64,000 nt of DNA from CAZFBA01 sp964517135 (GTDB taxonomy: Bacteria > Cyanobacteriota > Vampirovibrionia > JBFMGH01). The stretch lies in NCBI GenBank assembly GCA_964517135.1, contig CAZFBA010000004.1, forward strand, positions 110,521 through 174,520, written 5' to 3'. Position 1 is the first letter of the stretch, and the number at the start of each line of letters is the position of its first letter. This document shows positions 45,601 through 53,779 of the stretch, one piece after another. The notes under the pieces were generated by a model, which searched no databases, was not told the origin of the DNA, and saw only the letters and a list, made by a program, of their open reading frames with translations. The translations under genes and the position numbers were made by a program.

Positions 45601-46785
45601 TAATGATTGTTTAAAAGCTTCTCTGGCTTTTTGAGCCGCCATATTTTCATGCAATAAAGCTTCTCTATCAGACGTTTTAATAGCATTCTTATCAGGGATT
45701 GCTTCTTCATTAATCTTTTTGATTTCTTTTTTTACAACAGAAATTTCTACGATTTTTGTTTCACTGGTGTCTTTTTTATAATTATTATTTTCATGAGACT
45801 TTTCAGTATTATGTGTTGATAAAAGTGTTATTGAACCTGAAGAATGAGCATTTGTTATGTCATTAGACTTATTAATTCTTGTTGAAGGGTTAATTTTATT
45901 GATGTTATCGTTATTATCATTATCGTAAAGGCCACTTAATTTTTTAGGATTTCCAATTGCAACTACTGGTGGGTTTGTTGCACTTACATCAGTATTGTTG
46001 ATGGTAATCAATTCATAAGTCTGATTCTTTGCTATTTCAGATTTAACAGCCTGCCCGGTCTCATTATTATTGATGTGGTTGCCAGTAAAATCGTTATAGA
46101 GGTGAAGATTTTCGTTATTATCTCCAGCTAAAGCCCCGGTTTTATTGTTATCATCGGTTTCGTTAACTTTATCCGGAGAATCTGAGATGTTTTCATTAAA
46201 AGCTAAAATGCTTTCGGCATTAACTCTATTATTTTTTTTGTTGATGTTTTCATCATCGTTATCATCTAAGTCATTGTTGGATTGCATTTTTTGAATTTGC
46301 AGTGACTGTTTATCGAGGTTTTTGTTCATATCCTGTTGAATATTATTCTGATATGATAGTTCGCTGGCTTTTTTCTGCTCTGCAACTGCTTTTTCCTGCT
46401 CGGTTTTTTGGGTTGTTTCCTGAATATATTTTTCCTGCAATTCGGCCATCTGTGCGGCATTTTCAGCTTCCTGAGCCTGTAAACTTGCCAACCAGGCCAT
46501 ATATTCAGCATCCATGGCGTCCTGAGCGGCAGATTTTGACTTTTCGCTGGCTACCTCTGCTTGATACATAGCATATAAAACATTCGATAAGGCCTGTGAT
46601 GCTTCGTGCATCGCAAGCCAGGCGTCTCTATTAGCTAGATAAGCTGTATGTCTTGCAAGGTCAACACTTCTTTGAATCCAGTCAATGCCTACCAGGTTAT
46701 TCTTTAAGTTGTTGAGTCCCTGCCCTAAAGAAGAACTATAAGTATTCAGTAATTTACTCTGACTACTATTTAAGATATTAAACAT
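42694..46785 (-). CDS. giant Asn-rich low-complexity protein of unknown function
   Basis: A 1363-residue protein without signal peptide or membrane segment. Residues ~35-175 form an Ala/Glu/Gln-rich helical region likely to be coiled coil. Residues ~180-1100 are low-complexity, dominated by Asn, Asp, Ser, Thr, Lys and Glu, with four 10-residue repeats of the RGPNKPEGND type (residues ~710-749). Residues ~1130-1270 look helical again, and the C-terminus is rich in RR and DRR pairs (TSNDRRQTDRRSQ). I recognise no domain. It is a continuous frame of 4 kb, so it is surely translated or under selection. Structural, adhesin-like, secreted-effector or hook-length-type roles are all only possibilities. 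Confidence 0.8.
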   Translation of the reverse strand: MFNILNSSQSKLLNTYSSSLGQGLNNLKNNLVGIDWIQRSVDLARHTAYLANRDAWLAMHEASQALSNVLYAMYQAEVASEKSKSAAQDAMDAEYMAWLASLQAQEAENAAQMAELQEKYIQETTQKTEQEKAVAEQKKASELSYQNNIQQDMNKNLDKQSLQIQKMQSNNDLDDNDDENINKKNNRVNAESILAFNENISDSPDKVNETDDNNKTGALAGDNNENLHLYNDFTGNHINNNETGQAVKSEIAKNQTYELITINNTDVSATNPPVVAIGNPKKLSGLYDNDNNDNINKINPSTRINKSNDITNAHSSGSITLLSTHNTEKSHENNNYKKDTSETKIVEISVVKKEIKKINEEAIPDKNAIKTSDREALLHENMAAQKAREAFKQSLTGKVSETDHLSNDKTVNTTRNNNDSYAASTFKQSETAKNTVKNAINTISEDRSYQLQQRINDGMDYDKISAIKTALNSTTKTSSTTNSNNNNISGIVKQAATKAANQTSTSSNNISKTVSTGNNTTKTTTNPYGGLADKLSSLKNKDANSKEEVNMKEIRQIEETIDRANKVDSSIKILKDSDKLITSRDEANDHNIKDKNDSEKSDIQTKTVSQPLTETIVNNTVKTKSNDTVNTQPYNGIESNKSSVEEFKNSEASEQQSNAEKNATNNTENNDIQPDNQENASNKIQSNNADELNPDKTGPNDTNRSIENNNGQNRQDGNDNGPNKPEGNNRGSNRPEGNDRGPNKPEGNDPKPDNKPSDQESPVIQDIKDKPKTIEAERPAQTLDKPDKENIENQNRHETPVNKNEQTNSNVEKSVSKETEVNETKKVQKIEAESANNNPDTSDDKSSDNKKLNDKKNDNTKSENKNENNKNNDLESLNNTNNKTFNDVDLDNSTASALSVFNDQMQSMLNTSANILNNQVEQFKIQKEFKVDNTNNLNINNNDGLVAKNHDFNKVSLNVNNQKASNNNNFSPEDHIELNETSEFNNTENINMTNNEEIKYVYKLQNDIDSDKLVEQNEKSYFELVNSGKGQTNYIQESTLKQTSESVSNNIQEQKTSTSKTQEIDQNIEIDNSKIKENEKSINEVQKEKTSNLKIKDDKDTEKDDTAQLIEYSLSVSSEAQRIEKDFLYIKDKAMQQKNNADIRSFNAELTKLDANLEMFNSKNRLDSYQSNIKDISTLSDFLTNVATILKESEELQKNKRKDIVCQIKTTTNKEDLETLKNKLETEELFADKSVSGYKNQQEDNNKPSDVDNPNVALAKADSKKEKIVKVVQETLKEKNVPVILSKDLQGYEEKISNIFGIDNVRIDKREGSRRTQEDRRAATQDINNDNRTSNDRRQTDRRSQDYSKALFIKSKEVIEFLS
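44538..44657 (-). repeat. four 30-base tandem repeats inside the Asn-rich gene
   Basis: Units at 44538, 44568, 44598 and 44628 are 30 bases each and in frame, encoding variants of RGPNKPEGND. The first two units are the closest; the fourth is the most diverged. Copy number may vary between strains. Confidence 0.8.
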
Positions 46786-46905
46786 TTCTTAAAAATTCTC
46801 TAAATTTATATTCAGTAAAACTACCACTTATATATAAAAAAACAATCATTACATTTAAATTGACAATTCTTGCGTGGATTTAAAAAATAAATTTACATAA
46901 AACAA

Positions 46906-46923
46906 TTAATACAATTGTATTAA
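46906..46923. promoter_or_regulatory. 18-base perfect palindrome upstream of the Asn-rich protein gene
   Basis: TTAATACAATTGTATTAA is its own reverse complement and lies about 120 bases before the start codon of the 1363-residue protein. This could be a dimeric repressor operator, though in AT-rich DNA such palindromes can arise by chance. Confidence 0.35.
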
Positions 46924-47063
46924 ATTTATGCAATGTGTGTATTCGCCGTCTTCAGTATAACAGCGCTGCCACATTATTTACAATGTAACACATTATTGTA
47001 AAGATTTGCCTACATTAAATATCAAATTGTTTCTGTGGCATTAAATATAAAGTAAACGCTGAT

Positions 47064-49427
47064 TTAGTGGTGTTCAAAATATTTAATGATTTTAATTTTG
47101 TTACCTTCAAGCGTTGAAGGTTCATATTCCAGAAGGTCAACAGACTTTTTAGCAAGAAATAAGCCTATGCCACCTACTGGTTGATCAACAGAGGCATCTT
47201 CTGGGTTATATTGGTCTGATTTCTTATCAAATTCAAATGGCTTACCATAGTCTTTAACTTCAATACAAATACCATCTGTTCGTGGTATAAATTCTATAAC
47301 AAGCTTTTCACCCTGACGTTCATTATAAGAATGCATAATAATGTTGGTAATAACCTCATCAAGTGCCAGGTTAATTTGCTGTATTTGTTTATCATCAAAC
47401 CCTGCCTGGCGTGTTATAAGTTCAGTAGTATTTGCAACCTGTTCAAGTATAGTTAATTGAGCTGGTAATATAAGGCTGGTTGATTTTTCGTAGAGATTTT
47501 TTTGTTCATATTCTTTGCCTGATGGTATTTTATTGTTTTTAAGGCATAGTAAAGTGATATCATCGTGTTGTTCCAGGTTTGTTGTATAGTTATCAACAGA
47601 AGCCAGTAGAGTTTTTGAGAGTTCTTCAGCAGTAATATTTTTATGTCCTTCAAGGGTATTTATAAGTCTTTCGGTTCCATACAATACTCCTGTTGGGTTT
47701 GCTGCTTCTGTAATACCATCTGTGTATAAAACAAGTGTTTCACCAGGATACAGTATTTGCTCATTAGATTCATAATAAGTGTCTGGCATTATACCCAAAG
47801 GTAGATTTGTATTAAGTTCAATTTTTTTAACTTTTCCACTGGCTTTAAGCAATACAGGGCGGTTATGTCCGGCATTAACAAGTTTTATATTTCCTGTTGT
47901 AAAGTCATATTCACCATAAATTAGTGTAACAAACATACAGTGAGGGTTATCCTGTGCTAACATATGATTTACCCGCCTTATTACCTCAGCCGGAGACAGG
48001 TTTCTTGTTGCTATTTCTCTTACCAGCATACGGGTCATTGCCATAAAAAATGATGAAGGTGCGCCCTTATCAGAAACATCACCGATAACAATAGCTATTT
48101 TATTTTCTGTCAGTTTAAAGAAGTCATAAAAATCACCGCCAATTTCCTTTGCAGGGCGTGTTAAGCCATAAAGATCAATCATGGTAACCAGCTCAGGAAA
48201 AGGAGGAAACTTGCCGGGTAAAATGGATTGCTGAATTTCTGCTGCAATAAGAAGCTCCTGGTGGTAGCGTTCTTTTTGTGCTGTAGTCTCTTTTACGTTT
48301 TCTATTTGTTCGGTAATTGCTTCCCCAAGGTTATTAAAGGTTTTAGAGAGTTCTCTTATTTCTTTGGGGCCAGTATTATCATTAATTTTGTGATCATAAA
48401 TGCCTTTTGAATAGTATCCTGCCTGTTCGACAAGATCCGTAAAAGGTCTTGTCAGGCTTAGTGTAAGCCAGTAGACGAGTCCTATCATTAGCAATACAAC
48501 TATAACAGATATTAAGATGATACTGTGAGTTAACTCATTCAGTGGTGCAAGTATTTTATTTCTAGGATACACTATATACAGGTTCCAGTTCATTGAATTG
48601 AGCTTTGTTTTTAGCAAAATGCCCGGTATATAGTGTATGGGGTCTTCTATCTCAATGAAACTGGTATCAGGTGAATTATTAATTCTGGCTATAGTTTTAT
48701 AGCCTTTATTATTAGTGGTTTCAGCTATTTGAGTGATTGTTTGATTTGATAGTTCAGCCATCTCAGGATGAGCAATAAAATAACCATCAGCAGTCAGTAT
48801 AAAAGCGAACCCCTTGCCTCCAATAGTTAGTTTTCGTGTGCGTTTTACAATATCATCCAGTGATATGTCGACAGTAGCAATGCCTATTAAATCATCTTTT
48901 CTGTGAATAGGGGCAGAATATGTAATCATTAAGATATCTCCACCACCTTCATCGTAGTATGGTTTGCTCCACATACCTTTATTGTTTTTAATTGGCAGAC
49001 TAAACCAGTCTTTTTCAGGGTAATTATAGCTCTCTGTAGCAAGATCCTGGTATTTTAGGCCTTTAGGCGTCTGATAATAGTAAGGAGCATAGAGTCCTAT
49101 ATGAGTTTTGTCCGGTAAAAAAGCTACGGTAGAGCCGTATACATTGGGGTTATTTGACAAAGTTTGCTGAATAACATCGTTAACAGATTCATTATTAAAT
49201 TCGTTCATTGTTCCAATTGATGTAGCAAGGCCCTCAGCGATTTTTTGAGAGGTTTCAAAGACAAGGTCAAATTCCATAACACGTGAGCGGGCTATTTCGT
49301 GGGCTTCATTATTTATTACGGTTAAAACAGTTTTTTTACTACTGTCAAAGCTAAATATAATAAGTATACCCAGTAATATTAATATGCCTGGAATCAATAT
49401 TAATAGTATTTTTGTCCTTATTGTCAT
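47064..49427 (-). CDS. Cache-HAMP-SpoIIE phosphatase fused to an anti-sigma-type kinase domain
   Basis: A 787-residue membrane protein. A first membrane helix (about residues 8-28), a periplasmic double-Cache sensor (to ~300; FIAHPEMAELS lies within it), a second helix (~303-325) and a HAMP linker lead to a PP2C-like SpoIIE domain with AKEIGGDFYDFF and VIGDVSDKGAPS metal-binding Asp residues. The C-terminal ~130 residues are a GHKL ATPase of the RsbW type (LALDEVITNIIMHSY and PVGGIGLFLAKKSVD). So one protein both removes and adds phosphate on a STAS antagonist, whose gene precedes it with a 4-base ATGA overlap. Confidence 0.92.
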   Translation of the reverse strand: MTIRTKILLILIPGILILLGILIIFSFDSSKKTVLTVINNEAHEIARSRVMEFDLVFETSQKIAEGLATSIGTMNEFNNESVNDVIQQTLSNNPNVYGSTVAFLPDKTHIGLYAPYYYQTPKGLKYQDLATESYNYPEKDWFSLPIKNNKGMWSKPYYDEGGGDILMITYSAPIHRKDDLIGIATVDISLDDIVKRTRKLTIGGKGFAFILTADGYFIAHPEMAELSNQTITQIAETTNNKGYKTIARINNSPDTSFIEIEDPIHYIPGILLKTKLNSMNWNLYIVYPRNKILAPLNELTHSIILISVIVVLLMIGLVYWLTLSLTRPFTDLVEQAGYYSKGIYDHKINDNTGPKEIRELSKTFNNLGEAITEQIENVKETTAQKERYHQELLIAAEIQQSILPGKFPPFPELVTMIDLYGLTRPAKEIGGDFYDFFKLTENKIAIVIGDVSDKGAPSSFFMAMTRMLVREIATRNLSPAEVIRRVNHMLAQDNPHCMFVTLIYGEYDFTTGNIKLVNAGHNRPVLLKASGKVKKIELNTNLPLGIMPDTYYESNEQILYPGETLVLYTDGITEAANPTGVLYGTERLINTLEGHKNITAEELSKTLLASVDNYTTNLEQHDDITLLCLKNNKIPSGKEYEQKNLYEKSTSLILPAQLTILEQVANTTELITRQAGFDDKQIQQINLALDEVITNIIMHSYNERQGEKLVIEFIPRTDGICIEVKDYGKPFEFDKKSDQYNPEDASVDQPVGGIGLFLAKKSVDLLEYEPSTLEGNKIKIIKYFEHH

Positions 49428-49753
49428 AAGTTTAGCAACCCTTCAATACTGTTTACCACAAAAAATATTTTATTAAAGCCTGACAGATTAAGTATTTCAG
49501 TAATATTATCACCTGGTTTGAGTAAAATTAAAGATCCACCATTGATTTTTGCTTTTTTGTAAGCTGATAGTAAGACTCTAAGACCGGCACTGCTCATATA
49601 GTTAACTCCAGAAAGGTCAACAGCAATAAATATATTTTCCAGGGCTAGTTGAGCAAGCAAAACCTCTTCTACTCTGGCTGAATTTTGCGCATCAAAGCGG
49701 CCAGAGACCGTAATAAGTTTCCATTTACCTTCTGTGGTAGCGTCAATGATCAT
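49424..49753 (-). CDS. STAS-domain anti-sigma factor antagonist (SpoIIAA/RsbV-like)
   Basis: A 109-residue single STAS domain. The phosphorylation loop is NYMSSAGLRVLLSA, with Ser54 or Ser55 as the acceptor after VDLSGV. It should be phosphorylated by the GHKL domain and dephosphorylated by the SpoIIE domain of the fused protein encoded just downstream (ATGA overlap). Free STAS antagonists usually sequester an anti-sigma factor, or in other systems act on a different effector. No sigma factor gene is in the window, so the final target is unknown. Confidence 0.9.
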   Translation of the reverse strand: MIIDATTEGKWKLITVSGRFDAQNSARVEEVLLAQLALENIFIAVDLSGVNYMSSAGLRVLLSAYKKAKINGGSLILLKPGDNITEILNLSGFNKIFFVVNSIEGLLNL

Positions 49754-49853
49754 TTCAATACTCCTGTAAAAAGCTTTTCAACTTTTGGTTCTATTTTATA
49801 TAAAAGAACCTGAAAACTAAAGAATTTTCTTTAATGTTGCTGTAAAAAAGTCT

Positions 49854-50780
49854 TTATTGAGGGGCTATGCAGAGATTGTTATCTATAATGCTTTCTATGG
49901 CAAGCTTGAATCCGTCATTGTATATGGTGTCAGTTATAAACAAAGCACATTTTTTTAATTCATCTACTGCATTTCCCATTGCAATAGAAAGTCCACCATT
50001 TTTGTTTACTGTTTCAAACATTTCAATGTCATTTATGCCATCACCAATGACTGCAATGTTTTTAAAATCTAAATTATGCTGCCGGGCAAACCATTCTATA
50101 GCGGTTCCTTTTGATGTAGAGCTATTAACAATCTCAAGATAGCTGTTAATAGTTATTTTAATATTATATTCAGGGTATTTCTCCTGTAAAATGTTACATA
50201 TCAGATTAAGGTCTCTTATGTTATCTTCATATACCAGTATTTTAGATGGTAGATTATCGTTGTTAATTATATCAAAAGGGATAACAAGGTTAATTTCTTC
50301 CCAGTTAAATGGTAGAGTAAATTTTTCATTAGAATAAGGCTTTCCTTTGATGTAATAAATGATTTTTGAGTTTAAATTATGTTGTTTTTTAGTTATTTCA
50401 AAGGTTTTAAGTATATTAAGGGCATCTTTTAATATGATACTATTTTGATAAATAGTGATTCCTGATGCGGTTCGTATTTCAGCTCCCTGAAGGGTTATGA
50501 TAGATTGATTAGCCATATTGAGGTATTCTGCAACACCTTTTGACTCTTCATATGTTCGGCCAGAGCACAGCACAAACATTATGCTATTTTCATTAAGCAT
50601 TTTTGCAGCGTAGAAAGTGTTTTTTGAAATACCTTCTTCAAAAGTCCTTTTTTTAAGGTCTTTTATAGTATCATCAATATCAGAAAAAACAGCTTTTACC
50701 TGATATTTAAAGTTACCTGGCAGATTTTCTATATATTTACAAGATTCTAGATTATTAAAAGTGTCTTGTTTAGCTTTCAT
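49854..50780 (-). CDS. Cof-type HAD phosphatase
   Basis: A 308-residue HAD hydrolase of class IIB. Motif I is FSDIDDTIKDL with the Asp nucleophile and acid/base Asp, motif II Ser is in LCSGRTYEE, Lys of motif III precedes TAIEWFARQH and motif IV is VIGDGINDIEMFE. A cap of about 100 residues sits between motifs II and III. Typical substrates are sugar phosphates and flavin mononucleotide. The parvulin gene is upstream by 6 bases on the same strand. Confidence 0.88.
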   Translation of the reverse strand: MKAKQDTFNNLESCKYIENLPGNFKYQVKAVFSDIDDTIKDLKKRTFEEGISKNTFYAAKMLNENSIMFVLCSGRTYEESKGVAEYLNMANQSIITLQGAEIRTASGITIYQNSIILKDALNILKTFEITKKQHNLNSKIIYYIKGKPYSNEKFTLPFNWEEINLVIPFDIINNDNLPSKILVYEDNIRDLNLICNILQEKYPEYNIKITINSYLEIVNSSTSKGTAIEWFARQHNLDFKNIAVIGDGINDIEMFETVNKNGGLSIAMGNAVDELKKCALFITDTIYNDGFKLAIESIIDNNLCIAPQ

Positions 50781-50786
50781 AGAAGG

Positions 50787-51326
50787 TTATGCTTTTTTAT
50801 CAGTGGTTTTAATCAAATGATAACCAAATTGAGTTTTAACAGGTCCGACAATTTCATTTACTTTAGCGTCAAAAGCAGCATCTGAAAAGGGTTTTACCAT
50901 AGCTCTACGATTGAAGAACCCCAGATCACCGCCTTTTTCTTTTGATGGGCAACCTGAGTATAATTCTGCTGCTTCTTCAAAGCCAATTTTGCCTGAAAGC
51001 AGTTCTTCTTTTAATATTTGAGCTTCTTCATCAGATTCAAGTAGTATATGGCTTGCTCTAACTCTTTTGATATCGTTAGAATCACTATCATGTAATGCTA
51101 TCCGGGTATTTGTTATATGTTTGGTAGCCGATTCAGACATTGTTTTTGACTGAAGCATCATAGCAAGATCAGCAGCTGTAAAGTTCCTGGGTATTACAGT
51201 ATTGTGCTCTGCTTGATTAACAGGCGAAGATACATGATCGTTCTTTGAAACAACCATACTTTGGTGATTTGCCTGTGTTGAATATCCTTGAAAACTTACC
51301 TGAGTTGAGGGTTGAACTATTACCAT
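50787..51326 (-). CDS. parvulin-type peptidyl-prolyl isomerase with N-terminal FQG leader
   Basis: A 179-residue protein. Residues ~80-175 form a parvulin domain: VRASHILLES, SGKIGFEEAAELYSGCPS, GGDLGFFNRRAMVKPFSDAA and TQFGYHLIKTTD. Parvulins speed cis-trans isomerisation at proline and usually act as periplasmic or surface chaperones. Here there is no signal peptide; instead the first ~75 residues are polar with VSFQG at residues 10-14. AGGAAG precedes the ATG, so the start is well supported. Cytoplasmic action, or export by an unknown route, must be considered. Confidence 0.88.
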   Translation of the reverse strand: MVIVQPSTQVSFQGYSTQANHQSMVVSKNDHVSSPVNQAEHNTVIPRNFTAADLAMMLQSKTMSESATKHITNTRIALHDSDSNDIKRVRASHILLESDEEAQILKEELLSGKIGFEEAAELYSGCPSKEKGGDLGFFNRRAMVKPFSDAAFDAKVNEIVGPVKTQFGYHLIKTTDKKA

Positions 51327-51529
51327 TCTTGTCTTCCTGTATATTGTTCATCCCTTTTAACGTATCTAAACAAGAATAATTGTTATTTATATAAATTTTG
51401 TTTACAATCATTTACTTCCTCTACAGAATCAGTAACTATATTATGTACAGAAAAGCTGATATAATAGAGTCAGGAATTAATCTAATTAAACTTATTGTAA
51501 TTATCATAATTGTTCTGCGGGGTTTATTT

Positions 51530-52255
51530 ATGGAATACGCTGTCATCTTTACTGAAACCAATATAGACATATTGTTTAAGCTTTGTTTGTCTATGATACT
51601 GGGTATTATGGTTGGGCTTGATCGCCAGTTAACAAATAAACTTGCCGGCATTAAAACACAGGTTCTTGTTTGTATGGGTTCAACCATTTTTACAATGCTT
51701 TCAATAAATGGTTTCAGCGGTTTTGGGTCTTCCAGTCAGGTTCTTATAGGAGATCCTGCACGTGTGGCAGCTCAAATCTTAACAGGCATAGGTTTTATCG
51801 GTGGTGGAGTAATATTAAAGACGAAAAGTAACGTTTTTGGAGTTACTACAGCAGCTTCACTCTGGATTGTTGCCAGCATCGGTATGGCTGTAGGTACAGG
51901 TGATTATTTTATGGCTATCACTGGTACTATTTTAACAGTCATTGTTCTGGTTGTTATCAGGCGGGTAGAAAGAAATTACCTTGATAGACTTACTGAAAAG
52001 AAGGTCAGAATTCATATTGAGATTAAAACTTCTGCCGATAACTTTATAAAAATAGTTAATTTCGTACAGAAAAAATATAAAAGCTTTTCAGAAATGAGTT
52101 ATTCAAATATTATAGACAAACAAAATTATACTAAACTGCATTTTCAGGTTTATGTTGGTTCTAATGTTAGCATTCAGGATATCTATAATGACATAAGCAA
52201 CCTTGAAAAACTTGATTCTCTAAAAATATACAGGGCACCATCACCATATGATTGA
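51530..52255 (+). CDS. MgtC/SapB-family membrane protein
   Basis: A 241-residue protein from the ATG at 51530, where GGGG precedes the start and the sequence begins as in other family members. An open frame reaches back to a TTG at 51398. The N-terminal ~150 residues hold four or five membrane helices with GIMVGLDRQLTNKLAGIKTQ, QILTGIGFIGGGVILK and TTAASLWIVASIGMAVG, the MgtC signatures. The C-terminal ~90 residues are a soluble ACT-like domain. MgtC proteins regulate magnesium or ATP-synthase-linked processes; this one more likely resembles the general SapB/YhiD branch. Confidence 0.88.
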   Translation: MEYAVIFTETNIDILFKLCLSMILGIMVGLDRQLTNKLAGIKTQVLVCMGSTIFTMLSINGFSGFGSSSQVLIGDPARVAAQILTGIGFIGGGVILKTKSNVFGVTTAASLWIVASIGMAVGTGDYFMAITGTILTVIVLVVIRRVERNYLDRLTEKKVRIHIEIKTSADNFIKIVNFVQKKYKSFSEMSYSNIIDKQNYTKLHFQVYVGSNVSIQDIYNDISNLEKLDSLKIYRAPSPYD

Positions 52256-52648
52256 TACTATAATGGTTTTAATTTGTTAAATGGCGTTAATCCTCTATTA
52301 TAATAGTTTTTCACAATATAAATATACGTAAATCAGTATTTATGAGCTATTATATGCTGAAAATGGTCATTTTATACTTTTAACGAATATTAAGTCTTAA
52401 TAAAACCTTAATATATATTTTTTTTGAAAGCATTTGGCCGGTTTTAAAATTGGCTATCATTTGTTATGAGGGCTTTAAAGCTTTCAACAGATAGTAGATT
52501 ACTTTGAATGTCTGCTTCATAAGAACCTTATCTCAATTTGCCTGGTGTTGAACTGACACAAAATGTGTGCTAATAATTGAACTAAGATTGAAGATAGCTC
52601 AAAATTAGTCCGCTGAAAATCAAGAAACTGAATGGAGGTAGAAAACTA
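52256..52648. other. intergenic region upstream of rpsU
   Basis: About 390 AT-rich bases with no ORF. It should contain the rpsU promoter and leader. I saw only minor palindromes (for example GCTTTAAAGC near 52480) and no recognisable autoregulatory RNA structure. Confidence 0.4.
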
Positions 52649-52840
52649 TTGTCTCAGGTACAAGTAGGACAAAATGAAAGTATTGAAAGCGCTTTAAGAC
52701 GCTTTAAGAAAAAGATTCAAAAAGCCGGCATTCTCTCAGAGAAAAAACGCCGGGAACATTATGAGAAGCCAAGCGTAAAAAGAAAACGCAAGCAAGAAGC
52801 AGCACGTAAAAGACAAAAGAAAGACAGGCGTTTCAGGTAG
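52649..52840 (+). CDS. rpsU: 30S ribosomal protein bS21
   Basis: A 63-residue basic protein matching bS21 over its whole length: SALRRFKKKIQKAG, then KRREHYEKPSVKRKRK. The start codon is TTG, with GGAGG about 11 bases upstream; no ATG is available in frame at the family start. Monocistronic. Confidence 0.95.
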   Translation: MSQVQVGQNESIESALRRFKKKIQKAGILSEKKRREHYEKPSVKRKRKQEAARKRQKKDRRFR

Positions 52841-53066
52841 TTATTTTACGATATTTCTCTTGATAGAAATTAAGTAAGCATGCAATAACTTAATATGCCC
52901 TGAAGGTAAGACTTCAAGGGGGGGTATTCAGTATATTAATACAAAGACCCTCCGATCAATAACAAAAAGCAACGTACTGTTAAAATAAATAGTAAATATT
53001 TCTATTGTATATTTTATAAAAATACTTTTTATATAAATTGTGTCAACCAGAGGTCTATTTTGCTGG

Positions 53067-53759
53067 TTAAGATTTTTGCGTATAGAGAATTTCCTGCAAT
53101 TTGATTGAGTGAAGAGTTTGCTCGATACGGTCTTTGTCTTCTGCGGGAGCCAGTTCAAGGGCTTTCTGGCAATATTTTTTTGCTTTTTCAAATTTTTTCT
53201 GAGATAGATAGGCTTCGCTGAGGCTAAGATAATACAGTGATTCAGACGGCTCAAGTTCAAGTGCCTTTTTAAAAGCCCACTCAGCTTTTTCATAATTATT
53301 CTTGTTTTTATAGATATTACCTAATTGTTGATAAGCTTTATCATCTTCGGGGTTATATTCCAGTGATTTGTTAAGGTGATCAATAGCATTTTCAGTCTGT
53401 TTAAGCTCTTTGAAGGCCAGCGCAATAGCATAGTGTGCTTCTGCATTGTCAGGTTGTTCTTTAAGAACTTCCTGAAGTATTTCAACAGCTTTCTCATAAT
53501 TTTTTTGATAGTTATAGACCCAGCCGAGACTTACTTTTGTTTCAAGATCGGCTTTTTGCTGGTCAAGAGCAGTAGTAATTTCTAAAAAAGCTTTGTCATA
53601 GTCACCTTTGGCAATTAATTCATCAATTTTTTTGTTTATTTGATCTGTTCTGTTTAAATCTGCTTTATTATTCTGGCAGGCAGGTATGCAGAGGATAAAA
53701 CCTGCTAAAATAGCTGAACAGATAATTATTTTGATGTGTTTATAACAGGGTAATGGCAC
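53067..53759 (-). CDS. TPR-repeat lipoprotein
   Basis: A 230-residue protein starting at GTG (GAGG about 9 bases upstream). The signal sequence ends CIPAC, a plausible lipobox with Cys28 lipidated. The rest consists of about five tetratricopeptide repeats (for example NAEAHYAIALAFKELKQTEN and DKAYQQLGNIYKNKNNYEKA). TPR lipoproteins scaffold envelope complexes. It follows lpxA by about 20 bases and may be expressed with the lipid A operon. Confidence 0.85.
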   Translation of the reverse strand: MPLPCYKHIKIIICSAILAGFILCIPACQNNKADLNRTDQINKKIDELIAKGDYDKAFLEITTALDQQKADLETKVSLGWVYNYQKNYEKAVEILQEVLKEQPDNAEAHYAIALAFKELKQTENAIDHLNKSLEYNPEDDKAYQQLGNIYKNKNNYEKAEWAFKKALELEPSESLYYLSLSEAYLSQKKFEKAKKYCQKALELAPAEDKDRIEQTLHSIKLQEILYTQKS

Positions 53760-53779
53760 TTTGTTTATACCTCAATGTT

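Noticed and set aside
52885..52925. Terminator after rpsU (CCCTGAAG/CTTCAAGGG)
   Set aside because: One mismatch in the stem and no T tract on either strand.
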